From the NCBI GenBank assembly GCA_947179485.1, contig OX359245.1, positions 58,887,067 through 58,951,066 on the forward strand: a DNA stretch of 64,000 nt. Reading direction: 5' to 3'. This document shows, piece by piece, positions 24,080 through 36,424 of this stretch. This stretch comes from Allacma fusca. Taxonomy: Eukaryota; Arthropoda; Collembola; Symphypleona; Sminthuridae. A model generated the notes under the pieces. It was not told the origin of the DNA, searched no databases, and worked only from the letters and a program-made list of their open reading frames with translations. How positions within the stretch are numbered: the stretch's first letter is position 1; the number at the start of each line of letters is the position of its first letter. A program made the translations under genes and the position numbers.

Positions 24080-25295
24080 CATTTGTCCTTTCACAAGAAA
24101 CTTGCAACTTTCTTAAGCAGTTCAAGGCTGAAAAAACTACTAGTAATTTCCACTCAATGCATAACTACGATCAATATGTTTTAATGCACGTGATCCTGAC
24201 AACGCTAATGGACACTCTACTGTACAAACCTATTGTTGAAAATTATTAAATACTTTCTTTTATTGAAGCTTCAATGCTGGACTGTACTCTCTCCATCCCT
24301 CTCCAGTCTAAAATCATTTCGAATTGTTTCAAAATTTAGACCATCATACATAGAACAGTCGTAAATTGAAGCATACAAATTATTAATAACTGAAATAATC
24401 GCAATTATTATAGATGCCAACATGAACTACAGTTGATTCGGAGGTTCAGGAATGCACGTTTTAGAGTGAATTTTCTGAAATTATAAAAAGAACGTCTTCA
24501 GAAGCTTCTATACTCACAGCAAGGGCAAAAATAAGGCAGAAATTGCACTCTCGGAACTATAGAGTTACCCTTTGCCCCGGTTTAGTTTTTGGGGTGGCGT
24601 AGATGAAATCCCTAACACGATACTTTGCTGTGTCAGTCCGTACGTCCGCAGTCACGATAACTCAAAAACGTTTATAAATATACCCAATTTTTGTACACTT
24701 TAGCTACAAATCACTAGTGCCTGTGAGAAGGATATATTAATTTTATTGTATAATTATATTGCGGTGAGTGTCATAAATGTCATTCATAAAGAATCGTAAT
24801 CTACTCAAAATATCAGTGCAGAAATTAGGCTCGCGCGTTTTGCATGATATGCTTCCGTTTAAAAAATTCAATTCTATAGAGTTGTTTATTTGTGGAACAT
24901 TTTAACTAAGATTGTTCTCATCCATAAGTGAGTAATTATATGAAATTATGGAGTGTTTCTCGATGCTGCGACACCCGACTGCTTAGCTGCTGTGTTTTCA
25001 GCAATCCCCATGTACGTAACTCAACGTTCGGAAATTTACAATTTATTCAAGTTGATATTCAAGTCACACGCCACCAGTGAAAGTATTTGAGATCTTACGA
25101 AGAGTTTTTAACTCACCCAGCACACAAATGATACCATTTGAAGTGAAAACATGCTTAGTTTAAAATTAAGAAGTGCATTAAAGACTTGTTCGTATTTATT
25201 AGATTCTTTCTTAACAATTTCAGACATCAAAAAATATTCAAGTATTTGTGTACCCGTGAATTTTAAAATTTAATCGTTGTTTCAGCAATTTTATC
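24080..25295. other. Intergenic region between GILT copy 3 and FAR copy 3
   Basis: The first 600 bp are the duplicated GILT 5' flank. The rest is AT-rich and holds no credible ORF, RNA gene or bounded repeat. It ends at the stop codon of FAR copy 3. Confidence 0.4.
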
Positions 25296-28200
25296 CTACG
25301 TAAACCCCGCATTATGTTCTCCTTGCAATTTCCTAGAGCTATCCACTAAATCTTTGTCATAAGCGTACAAGCCGTGAGCAAAGTCATTAAAGAACAGTTT
25401 CCAATCTATCTTATCAAAGTCAGAAGGAAAAACGTTTTTATCCAACGGATCCATCAACTGGTTTAGCTCCGCCATATTCGACGTCGAGAATTCCCATTTC
25501 GCTGTTAACACTGGCTTGAATGTCTTTGCAAGAAGCTGCGCTTGACTGTACAGCTTTTTAAACCTAGGATGTATTCAAAGTTTACATTGCATTATCGTTA
25601 TTTTATTAATTATTCAAATACTTTAGTTGCAATTGCTGAACTCACTTTCCAACAGATTCTCCCTTCATTAGGCTCAAGATCTGACCCGGAAGTTTTCGGA
25701 AAAGATAGTTGTTGGCAAGAAACAGATCCATGTTTTTTGAAAATAAGGGATGATAATTTGGGATCTTCCTAACATCGAGTGATTCCCTCGTGGTTTCACA
25801 ACCCCATTTTACAAAGTTTTGAACCGATATAGGGTTAGTCTCTTGATTCGGTACACAATTGTAAACATGAAGTTCTTTTGGAATTCTGAAATCATGCAAT
25901 ATAAATTGAGTGAAGTTTATACGACGTTTCAGATTCCGTTGACCCGGAAACATTTGAGGGAATTTAATAGATTAAAAAACTAAATAGCAAATGGGTATTC
26001 TAAAATGATTTGAAAACTTTGTTCAATTTAAAAAATATGATCTACAATTGTCGGTAATCTTTGAAACAATGCCAACATGCAAAATACGTTGACGTCACTT
26101 ATTTTGCGGACATTTTAAAAATTTTCTGCTTTCGTAAGTTCTGAAATGATTTCAAAGTCTGCCCTGGTTAGAGGAATTTGGACATATTGTCTGATCAAAC
26201 TAGAACCAAGAATTCATGACATACAATGAGCACTATGAATTACCAACAGAATAATAATTGTTCTGACTGAAATATAATAAATTGAGTAATTTCTATTAAA
26301 ATGCAGTCTGTATGTACATAAGATTGGTCTTTTGATAAGACACATCAAAGTATCTCACACTTTCAAAATTAATTTCATGGCAAAAATTGGAAAACGTCAA
26401 AAATGTTATGCCCCAATACATACAGAAAGTTGTTCTTCCCGATGGGAAATCTCTTGCATAATTATGTACATAAAATACGCTGCAGTGTATTCACTTGAAC
26501 AATTATGCACAACTTCTGCAGAAAATTTTATGTCAAATTTTTTTTGCATAATGTGTGTATAAAACAGTAAGAATTAAGTTATTTCTGTATAAAATATTAA
26601 TTTTATTCACATTCAACCGCATTAGGGAGATATACAATCTGATCAATATCCTTATTATTTGACACACTACACAAAAATGTGCAATCGTCAACATCAGCAG
26701 CATTAATCATTACAATTTTGTTTTCACTTTTAACTTTATAAGCTAGATTGTCTTGTAGAACTTGTAATTTTTTTAATTTGCAGCAAATTAAAAAGCACTG
26801 TTGAGCTTTGCATGTAAACGCAACTAAAAGAATAGATTTAACAGCAAGGAATTTACGGGCATGTCTAATAACGCAACTGGAACTTTTTGAAGTGATGCTT
26901 TCCTGTGTATTAATATGCACTGTATTAATTATTCCCCTTTTGTAACACATACAAGAAATAACGCACTTTTGATATCCGAGAGCTTTAATAAGGTTTCGCT
27001 CATCCCTATTCAATTCGTACACTCGAACTATTCCTAGCATCAAGCATGAGCTCGTTACAGATTTGGAATTTACCAAGCGCCTCCTCTTGGAAACCAATTC
27101 ATCGTAAAACGACAAGGCAAATGGGTTTCTGAAAACAGTTTTACCAAATACAATAGCATGTGAATTTTCTGCTACCTTTTTACTGATCTGCGCTTCTATA
27201 CGATGTGATGCTTTAAAATATTGAAGCAAAATCCCATTAAAATTTTCGAAATGAAAAAGGGAATAATTCCATAAAGGACCCCAATTTTGCACGCATTGAG
27301 TTGCATGAGTGAGCAGGTGTACATTAAACGAGCAGTAAGACTTTGTGTACAATGCTTCAACAGTGGTTGCAAATTCTTTTAGTAATTTGTCCGCCAACAC
27401 AAGGTCCACTTCGTAAATTTTCTTGCTGCACAAAAGAAACAGGGCTTTCACAAACTTCATAAAATGTTTCAGATAAGGTGCTGGTAAAATATTTTTCAGA
27501 CAAACAGAAACAAGAAATGTCCACGTTCGCCATTCAGTGGATTTCCAGAATTTCCGCTCATCAATTCCACGTATCGATCGATCCAAACTATAGGGAACTC
27601 TCCACGTATGCAATCTTGCATTTATTTCGTCGATTTTATTCCCAATAAAAAATATTTGGTTATGATTGTTGCTATCCATCCATGCATTTGTGAATGTGCG
27701 AGCTACTCCCAGACATGCGGTGTGCATATAATCAAAGCAAAACCCGTTGACCATATCGAATTTATACAACAGCAGCAGAGCACTTGCTTCTTTAATACCA
27801 TTATAGGAGTTTAGGTTTGGTCTATCTTGTAATTTATCCCGCAAAATTCCTAAATCTTCTATAAAACCATCGTGAGTTCGAAATGAGGCGGATTGACCAC
27901 AATATATCCATTTGTGTGCGGTTTCAGTTTCCCAGTGAGTTCCGCCCTTTTCCAAACAGTAAGGGCAGCCAAAAGATCCATTAAACTGTGTTAGTCCTTG
28001 GACGCTGCAACGAGCAACTGAATCCGCGGCCATTAGAGGAAAATAAATATGGCTACTGAAGTCCATATTTCCAGCTTTCCAATTTAATTGCACATCAGAA
28101 ACAGTGTTAAGTGCAGTAACAACTGCCTTTAAATACGTTTTAAATAATGGCTTTTCTTTTCCAAACCACAGGGCTCCAATAATAGTATATGTTCTTCTTA

Positions 28201-31200
28201 GTGGATAGCTTAGCTCGTTAATTGACAAAAGTAATGGCCAAATGGCGAGCTTGGACGACTTGTAACATGGGATACCATCTGTGTTGCATGTGGCTGTCAA
28301 ATCCTGGGAACCAATTGCAAGAGATTTATATTTATTACCGTCAAATATGTGTTGCAAAATATTGTTTCCACAAGTTTGACGCCGGGCTCTGGTAGCTAAA
28401 TTATTGGAAAGATCAATTGCCACTTCATTCAGTTGAAGTATCTCTTCCAATGACTGCTTGATATCAAATGTAAGAAAACTTCGAGAGTGTCTGGAGTTTG
28501 TCGCTGAGAACAGGATGCACACTGTAGAGTGTCACCTTCAAGAAGTTTCTTGCAGCTGGAACAATAATAGTGGTATAAAGCACGATTGTAATTCACCGAA
28601 AGTCTCTTTTTTAACAAATAGTGACTCCCAGGAAATGTCGTGCCCCCCGGAAGAAAGAATTTGATCATGTTCAAAAGGTCTTGAATTCCCTCCCGAGAAA
28701 TTTTGTGTTTCAAAATATATGCAAACACAAGAAAGCATCCTTCAGACATTGTTAGGTTTGAAGTTAGAGTTTCATCCTGGAAACACCATATACATAATAA
28801 AAATCTAGCATTGACCTAGGTTTCATCGAAAAGATAAAAAATGCATTTTATAATTAAACGGGAAGATAAAATGTACTTTATCATCTTCAATGAGAATTTC
28901 AGTTTCCACAGAACCGTCGCTAAATTCACCCATGTGCGAATCAGAACTATTTTCTGTTAATCTGTACCTAAATTACATAGGGCGGAAACACAACCCAAAA
29001 TTTCAGAGCTCATGTTGGAGTTTTGTAAATATTGCTGGAAAATTGTATGTGACATTCCTTGCTGTAAGGCATGGTGGGAAGTGAAAAAACGTCTTAAAAT
29101 CCCTGCTGAAAAAGTCAAACAATTTCAAAGCCCCCTTTTCACCAAATAAATTTATGTTCCCCACGAATTCTTCATGTCTGAATTTTGTTCGCTAGAATAT
29201 TTTACAAAACTCCGATCATTGGTGAAGATATGTAGGCAAATATAATATATTGCGTATAATTTTTTTAATTCAAGAAATTACTTCATTGCATTCATCAACA
29301 TCTGCCCTCAACGAATCATCGTGTTGGGATATTTCCTTTGGAGCAGTCGCTTGGAAATAAAAGCCATCATCTGCAACAGCGTGTCTTTTTTCTACAATGT
29401 TATATAACCGGAATTAAATCCCCACATTTTATGACAACAACTTAAAACAAAAGCATCAAATAAAAATTTAATTTGTACTCACCTTTAAATTATGACGAGT
29501 TTGCCTTGGAATTCCAAGGCGCCCATTATCCACAAATGGATCTTTTAAATACGATTTGTATGTTTTGCGATTCATATTAATTAATAGTATTGTAAATGAA
29601 CAAGCTTTTTTCTTACAATATTTCTAGAACTGATGGTAAATTTATGTATCTCTTCTATGCATGTAAGTATATGTCTAAAACGTACTAAACTCACGTACTT
29701 ACACACATCTTAATAGTAATATGCATTTTATATAAAAACGTTCGGTCATGCGAATTACCAAATCACTTGACAGCGCGTCAAATGATTAAGCGCGAGTTTT
29801 TATTCAAATATTTTGCGTTGGGCAGTGATCGGCGTGCATGGCTTGTAACGGCAAAGTAAATGATTGAACAAAAATAGTTTCCCCTTAATCTAAAATAAAA
29901 GCTATAAAATTATTATTCAAAAATAAAAGTTTGGTTGCCATGACGACTCAAAAACAATATTCGCCATTCTTCTTAGTTTATTGGAAGGAAGACAATACAT
30001 ATTCATGTATTCCAAGAGAGAATATTGTGGATGGCAGCAAGCGTAAAGAAGCCGATAACATCTTATTAGCTGCTGAAAACTTGGAACTTTCATTCAATCG
30101 CCACATATACAATGGGAAACTGCTGTATGCAGGTATGAAATTGACAATATATAATATTTCGTTTTTACATTATTTCAACAATTTACGATATTTTTTGACT
30201 TAATTTTCCGATCATTGTTGTTGTAATTATTTTTGCGGTACGTTTCGCTAATTTATTTTCTAATAATTAATTCGCGACTTAATTGTCTGAAAATATTTCT
30301 AAATAAGTAATGTTCTGTTTATTCAGTTTAAATTAGATTAATAATTTGTTCGTATCATAATATTTTCAGGTGGGACAAAGAGGGAAGTAAATTCCTATCT
30401 GAACAATTTGCAGACGACTTTAGAAGTAGATTTGGGATCTACAGTGACCGCCAATGTTTCTGTGATTTATCTTTATTATTACGATATTTTATTTTAGTCG
30501 GTTATTTTATACGGTATTCTTCAATTATTTCCAAATATCTAAATTAATTTATTTCTTGTGTAGGAAATTTCCTACAAAAAAAGAAGGATTGTTCCATCAT
30601 CTTCGGAAATCTCGGACGTTCTGAACCAACTTAATCAACAAGACAGGAACGATGATACAATTCCAAGTACAAGCGTGGTTTCATCTTCAGCCTCGAGTGA
30701 ATATGCATTACCTGCATTTAATCCTGAAGACACGGAAACAAACGAACTGCTGGGGGTAAACTCCCAACGAAAATTGAAGAAGTTGGAGAAGAAAATGACA
30801 AAGCTGAAAGCAAAACTGGAAAGTTTGGAGCAAGAACTTCAAGATGAAAGGCGCTTGAAGAAAAAATACAAAGGTTATAATATAATAATGGTGTTGTATT
30901 TCATGAAAATGCTTACAAAGCTAATTATAGAATATTAACTTGTTAATACTTATTCATGCTAAATTTAGTTCACAAATATGTGTATGCATAATTCTATTTG
31001 CTTATTACAGATAAAGTTGCTACCTTAAAAAGGAAACTGGAAAAATACCAGGGGGATAAAACGGTAATCTATTCAATTCATTATTACTGTTGGTGCATAT
31101 ACATTTTACAATAAATTAATTTTAATAGTGTCACTTTTTTCAGAAAGTTGTTGACATTGGCAATGGCATCCTTATTAACGCGGCTTTATTGGACCGTGCT

Positions 31201-34200
31201 AAGATTTTCTCAAATAGTCCCGCAATCTTAGCACGGAATATGTTCAGACTGGCATTTAAGGAATCAGAGATCCAAGGTCGTTCTTTACTTGGGCGGGCGT
31301 GTAACGCTAACAAATGTCAACCCGTTAAACCGTCAGTTGATGCAACAAAGCGGGATGCGGTCATTAGTTAGTTAAAAAACCTCTTATTTTAATTTAAGCA
31401 AACTATTTCGGTCTGTATTGGAAGTTGGTTTGAACAACCTTTGTTTCTCTAATGTTTTCAGATTACTGTATTCAATCATTGTGTGAAGATGCGAAACGCT
31501 CGGGAATCCCTCACGACAAGAAAGCATTGAGGAACAAAATGGTTAAATCGTTGGGTGAATACATTCGAGAGGTAAACTACAAGACAGTTCAGGCTCCTGA
31601 AAACAATGATTACGAGTGAAGTTTCATTTGAAAATAATTTGTATCACTTATTTTATTAACATTCTATTATTGTTAGCCACCAAGATGTGTGTATAATAAA
31701 TAATATTTGAATGTAATTTTACCCATTAACGTATTTATTTATATCATTTAAGTTCGTAAGTAATAACTTTTCAGAAAAGTTGCATTTGTAATTAGTCATA
31801 AATGCGTTCACATAGATATGTAAATGTTGTACATAATGTGGTCATAAGAAGTTATGCATAAAAGGCACATAACTGTTTATGTAGGAAAAAGCGTCCCAAA
31901 ATTATGTATAATATTTTTTGCATTTTATGTACGTGTATTTGTGCATAACTATGTAGTAAGATTTTCCATCGGGCTTACGTGGGCTCCTTACAACTAGAGT
32001 AACCATGTCAAGCGTGCAAAATACTTCGATGTTACTTATTTTCCTCATATTTTTGAAAGTTTCTGCTTTTTATACTTTGGAATAACTAAATCCTACACTG
32101 GTCAGAGAGATTTGGAAGAAATATTTAATCAAGCAAGAAGTCGTACTGACTTACGATAAAAAAACCGGAATTGCCATCTGAATAAAGTTTGTTCTGTCTA
32201 GAATTTGTTAAGTTGAGTAATTGCAATTAAAATATAGTTTGTACATAAGATTTCTCTCTTTATCTGACACAAAATTAATATATCTGAAACTTTCAAGTAG
32301 CAAACTTAATTTCATTGCAATTTGGAAAACGTCAGAAACATCTACCGCAATGCATAACGAAAGATGTTTCGACGTGGACATTTTACAATGATAGTAAGTT
32401 GAATGTATGAACATGGAATCTTACGTAGTCCCCAGTCTCCAAGCAGCGGCTAGGCAAGTATTAACGCAATAATCAACCGGGGTGATATCTATTGGGACTT
32501 GGCTATTCCCAAGCACGGTATGATAAGCTCCACTATATACCAGTTTTGCCCAATTGCTAATACCAGATTGGGTTTCGTTCCAACCCGGTAGTGGTTCTGT
32601 CTTAGCCGAAGTTACTGTAAAAATAATTATTACAAATAATTACAATAATTCCTGAAATGAGCAACACTGGTAGAACACGTAGGTATAGGTGTAGTTTTTC
32701 TTATGATAGCTTCATTTGCATTTCAAACATTATGAAAATATCAGAGCGAATTTTCTATTGCAAGTCATAGGTCAAGGTCAAATTGTATCTCACTTCCGTG
32801 CTCTTCCTACATACTACTGAAGGTATTAGGGAAGTAACACAAATGATATCACCAGCGTAGTAGGTAGGCTAAACCGGGATATAGTGACAGTAAGTGACAT
32901 GGTGGGTAGGTACATTTTTCGTTACATGATGTCATCGTTGTATGTCGTTAAATACATCACACATATCCTCACTACAATAAATTATTAACAAACATTTTCA
33001 GGAAATAAAATAATGCCCTAATGTATTAACTACAATGAAAACAAAAATAATTCCATAAGATGTTTTCCTCGTTCATGATGAACTTTGAGCCGATCAATCG
33101 TCACTGTGGTCTAATTATGAGATGAAATCCCGAAATCCTATTCCTTTCGCGAAAAAAAAGATGGACGCTAAAGTGGAATGCATTGTCAATTTTTACGCTT
33201 GCAAATTATCAATCGACGTGTATTCAAAATTACCGGCTACTACGACATTTCAAACATACAATGCGCATTCATGATATCACAATCCAAGGAGGGTGGGTGG
33301 CTGGACTAAAAAATGATTCCCAATGATGAAGGGGTAGGGGAGTAGCAAAATGCCTTCAACTGTGATGATGTCATTTGTGTCACTCCCCTTATGGTTTTTG
33401 TCGGTGCCCACTCTGAGCTCCTTTCAATTATTTAATACAGCTTTAATATTATCATTCAGGTTGGAAAAATTTCGCGGCATTATTTATTAGGTAAACATTT
33501 CTGCAGGGAAATGACAGCAACAAAAAATAAAAAATTAAGTAATGGACTTTCGGGAAAAAAATACTGACTTTTGTGAATTCTGTGACCTATATCAATTAAC
33601 TCCCCAGAAAGCCCATTAATTTCTCACAAATTTTATTCAAAATACATTTGTGAGAGTTAAAAAACGAATAAATGAAAATTCTGAAAGAAAACCATTTTGC
33701 TTGACGAAGGATAAAAATGTTTGTCTTTTGTGCATATGTGGTATAGATGCATTGGCAAATCCCCCTATAAGTGGGCTGGCAGTGCATTGAATTGAATTTC
33801 AAAGGGAAATAAAATGTTGTATAAGAAACTATTGTGAAGGAAGTTAACAATATTATTTTTGAGTAAATTAAAACTAGGACCTCAATAGCACAAAAGTAGT
33901 GGGGGCCATTGCACCGGTCTCTCCCTGAAATAAATGTGTGTGGGGGGGGATTTCCCATTTATTATGTATATTATTTATTCCCTGTTCGACAGAGTTTAGT
34001 AATTACACACATAATATTAGCATTCCAATGTAGGTGGCAGTCACACTGTACTTACTTACACCTGGACGAACAATTGCCACTGGTAGATTATTCGATGCGA
34101 GCTCAATCATTCTTTCCACCATGTGCTTTGAATACGCATAAGTGCCAATTTTGTCCTTCACAATTCTGAAAGAAGTAATAATTCCATTAAAATGTTAATA

Positions 34201-35966
34201 AAAAGATTATGTATGAATGGGTACATAATATGCGGTAAATGTGATAACAATATTCACAAGATAGCCAAGGACGTACAATTTAGTCAGAGATGAACTCCAA
34301 TCTGTTGGCATTTTTGCAAAGCAGTCCAAAGCATCTTCAGGTTCAATATCCGTAGGATACACTTTTTCCGCCACGCTACCTGGACCCATGGAATATGCAG
34401 TTGATACGTGAATAAAGGCCTACGTTTATTATTGAAAATTTAGGATCCCATCAGTAAATCATTTTCATATACCAAACCTGCACTGCAACTGGATATTTAT
34501 AATAAAACATTTGAACCAAGAATTATATCCGTTCCCGGTGAGATATCTCACACAAATATTCCTAATAACTAATACTAATGCTGACCATTTGAAAAATCGC
34601 TAGTTAAAATGCCTACCTACCCCATTTTGTTCTGAAAGCGCCAAAAATACGTAAAGTAAATGACTGCACTCAATACGTATACGTTTATGCAGGTACTTTG
34701 GCCATTTTCATAAATAATAATTTCGAGTAATTACCTATTCTCTGATACGTCCTCGGGCTTACAGAATTTTACTACTTTATATTATATTTAACAGCTTTTC
34801 CTCCGTCAATAGGTTAAAGTGTGAAGAAAAGTGAAGCAGATTTTAATTTTTTTTAGAATGTTGATCATTTGTTTTACTGCAACTTTTTTAACGGGGCAAG
34901 TCGACAATTCAAAAGTATCTAAACCTGTGAAGCTGTTGTAACAAACATAACATTTGAAACCAACGTGCAAAGATTGGCTTAAAAATATGATGCTATTAAC
35001 TTCCATGCAATTTAGTTAAACGTGTATGTTAACGTTAGTTATGTATGTTTTGTAAAACATATATAAAACGAAATAATTACAAGTCCGTTACATCTAGAAT
35101 GTCATGGGATTCCAGGACTGAATTGCAATAGGCGGTGTTTAGCGTCACACGCATGTTCATCTCGTTGTGTGATTGGACGCAAGAGCCCCTGAATGTGAAT
35201 AAACCTTTACGAAATCGTGATAGCTGACGACAACGTATCAAGAATAAACCCCTTGAGGTTTACACTCGGACTTATCAGCATTTATTTGAAACTATAGATT
35301 ATATTATACGAACACATACACATCGATTTAACACAATAAACCTAAACACTCACTCTTTGACCAGTAATTTTTATAAATAATATACCTTAATAACTGTGGA
35401 TCGACTAGCAAGTTCTAGAACATTTTTCGCCCCACCGACATTTATTTGCATGACCTTGGGAAGCCTCATTGATAAGTGTATGGTTGCCGCACAGTGAATG
35501 AAAATCTCTACATCTTCTATATTCTTAAGGTGACCCGGATTTAGACCACATAAAGGTGCAGTTATGTCCCCATGAACCCCTTCAAGCTTCGAAAGCAATT
35601 GTGGATTTTTTTTCGAATGATTTCAAAGATCTAATTTTTGTGTGATTTAGAAATTTAAGTCCGATAATCATTAATTAGTATAATCTTTTATATTTTCTTA
35701 TATTAACCTTTCATGCACGGCTTCAAATTTGGGTAAACAACTAACTATGTACATATATAGAACTGAGTTACCTTACAATCTGTGATATTTTTCAATTTGT
35801 CTCGAAATTCTTGCTCCGAACGACCTCGTAACAACAAGTACACCTTTTCGATATCGGGGCAGGAGCTCAAAAGTTTCCAGGCCATACATTTCCCCACAAA
35901 GCCTGATCCTCCAGTCAGGAAAACCTTTTTACCACTGAAAAAGTCGGCTATATTTGAAGCACTCAT
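25296..35966 (-). CDS. Fatty acyl-CoA reductase (FAR copy 3), 7 exons, one frameshift
   Basis: Exons are 35966-35772, 35630-35386, 34419-34277, 34165-34056, 32614-32425, 25885-25646 and 25563-25296. Lengths 195, 245, 143, 110, 190, 240 and 268 mirror FAR copy 1, with all splice sites kept. It begins MSASNIADFFSGKKVF with TGGSGFVG intact, keeps YxxxK (exon 4: TYAYSKHM) and the exon-5 segment TEPLPGWNE. The only break seen is in exon 2, where a run of eight A (35607-35615 region) is one base short of the frame. With that base the gene would again encode 463 residues. It is either a very young pseudogene or an assembly error. Intron 5 is 6.5 kb because a CMC-type transposon (26438-31973) sits in it; intron 4 holds a PIF-type MITE. 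Confidence 0.85.
26603..29575 (-). pseudogene. Tnp2-like (CMC-type) transposase of element 1, frame-shifted
   Basis: Probable exons: 29575-29483 (MNRKTYKSYLKDPF), a less certain one near 29385-29290, 28961-28877 (acidic), and 28776 to 26603. The last opens with a CxxC...CxxC zinc-ribbon (YYCSSC, CASC), then changes frame near 28515. The main frame (26603-28522) has the expected DDE set: D82 in NTDG, D167, the inserted CPYC (C186/C189), H267 in YMH and E426 in FHFENF. WPLLLSINEL matches Tnp2-type proteins. The single shift near 28515 probably disables it, unless it is a sequencing error. It is divergent from the BEN gene, so a shared promoter at 29576-29939 is likely. Confidence 0.82.
29940..31620 (+). 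CDS. BEN-domain protein carried by CMC-like element 1
   Basis: Exons: 29940-30132, about 30369-30450, 30564-about 30873, 31011-31062, 31144-about 31367 and 31462-31620, with GT-AG borders. Exon 1 begins MTTQKQYSPFFLVYWKED. Exon 3 holds a charged coiled coil (KKLEKKMTKLKAKLESLEQE), continued in exon 4. Exons 5-6 form a BEN domain (INAALLDRAKIFSNSP, RNMFRLAF, DYCIQSLCEDAK), ending before YE and the stop. BEN domains bind DNA or bridge chromatin in insect and vertebrate regulators and occur in some insect and vertebrate DNA viruses. Here it most likely binds transposon ends or host chromatin, which is an inference. The exon-2 donor is uncertain; no clear disabling change was seen. Confidence 0.82.
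31977..32424. other. FAR copy 3 intron 5, remainder
   Basis: This is intronic sequence between the transposon and exon 5 of FAR copy 3. No ORF, RNA or bounded repeat is seen. Confidence 0.5.
32829..33388. mobile_element. PIF/Harbinger-type MITE in intron 4 of FAR copy 3
   Basis: The ends are inverted repeats of the form GGGRAGTRACACAAATGAYA, flanked by TTA (32826-32828, 33389-33391). There is no ORF of interest. The end sequence resembles but differs from that of 22319-22779, so it is a second MITE family of the same class. Confidence 0.72.
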
Positions 35967-36416
35967 ATTTCAACCTTAGGATTTAAAGTTGGAGCTAAAA
36001 AATCTCGCTAAATTCAGAATTGAGGTTTCGGAGACAGACACTGGGTAAATGAAGAGCTGGGATGGAATGCATCCTTGCTTTATTAACCTTAGAATTTGGA
36101 AGTTCGGGTTTATTTTATAAATTGTATAAAAACGTATTCTATATCTATCCTCATGCCTATTAGAGGTAAATTCCTTATTGTTGCTGGTAGTTGGAGCAGG
36201 TTATTCAGGAATTTTAATCGCCTTAAAAAGTACAAACGTGGGAAATTTAAATGTCTAAACTTTCGACTTGATTACAAATTCCTGATTCCTATTGTCTACA
36301 AACTTCATTCCCTATTTTATTATTCATATATTTTTCTGCTTTTATACAGTTACAGCTGTTTGTAACGGAATCGCAAGGGAGCGTGGATTTTTGTCCGGTA
36401 TTAACATTATTCCTTT
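35967..36416. other. 5' flank of FAR copy 3
   Basis: Only short AT-rich frames occur. Unlike copies 1 and 2, no GILT gene was found upstream before the next mobile element begins at 36425. Confidence 0.4.
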
Positions 36417-36424
36417 ATACGATT

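Larger units (their letters stand above)
26438..31973. mobile_element. CMC/Tnp2-like DNA transposon 1 with transposase and BEN gene
   Basis: The ends are imperfect inverted repeats of about 35 bp starting CCCGATGGRAAATCT, flanked by CTT on both sides (26435-26437, 31974-31976), a 3-bp duplication. Repeated TTATGYACATAA-like words fill both subterminal regions (26450-26570 and 31790-31960). It carries two divergent genes: a Tnp2-like DDE transposase (minus) and a BEN-domain protein (plus). The CMC assignment rests on the transposase residues; the termini are not CACTA. It lies in intron 5 of FAR copy 3. Confidence 0.85.
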
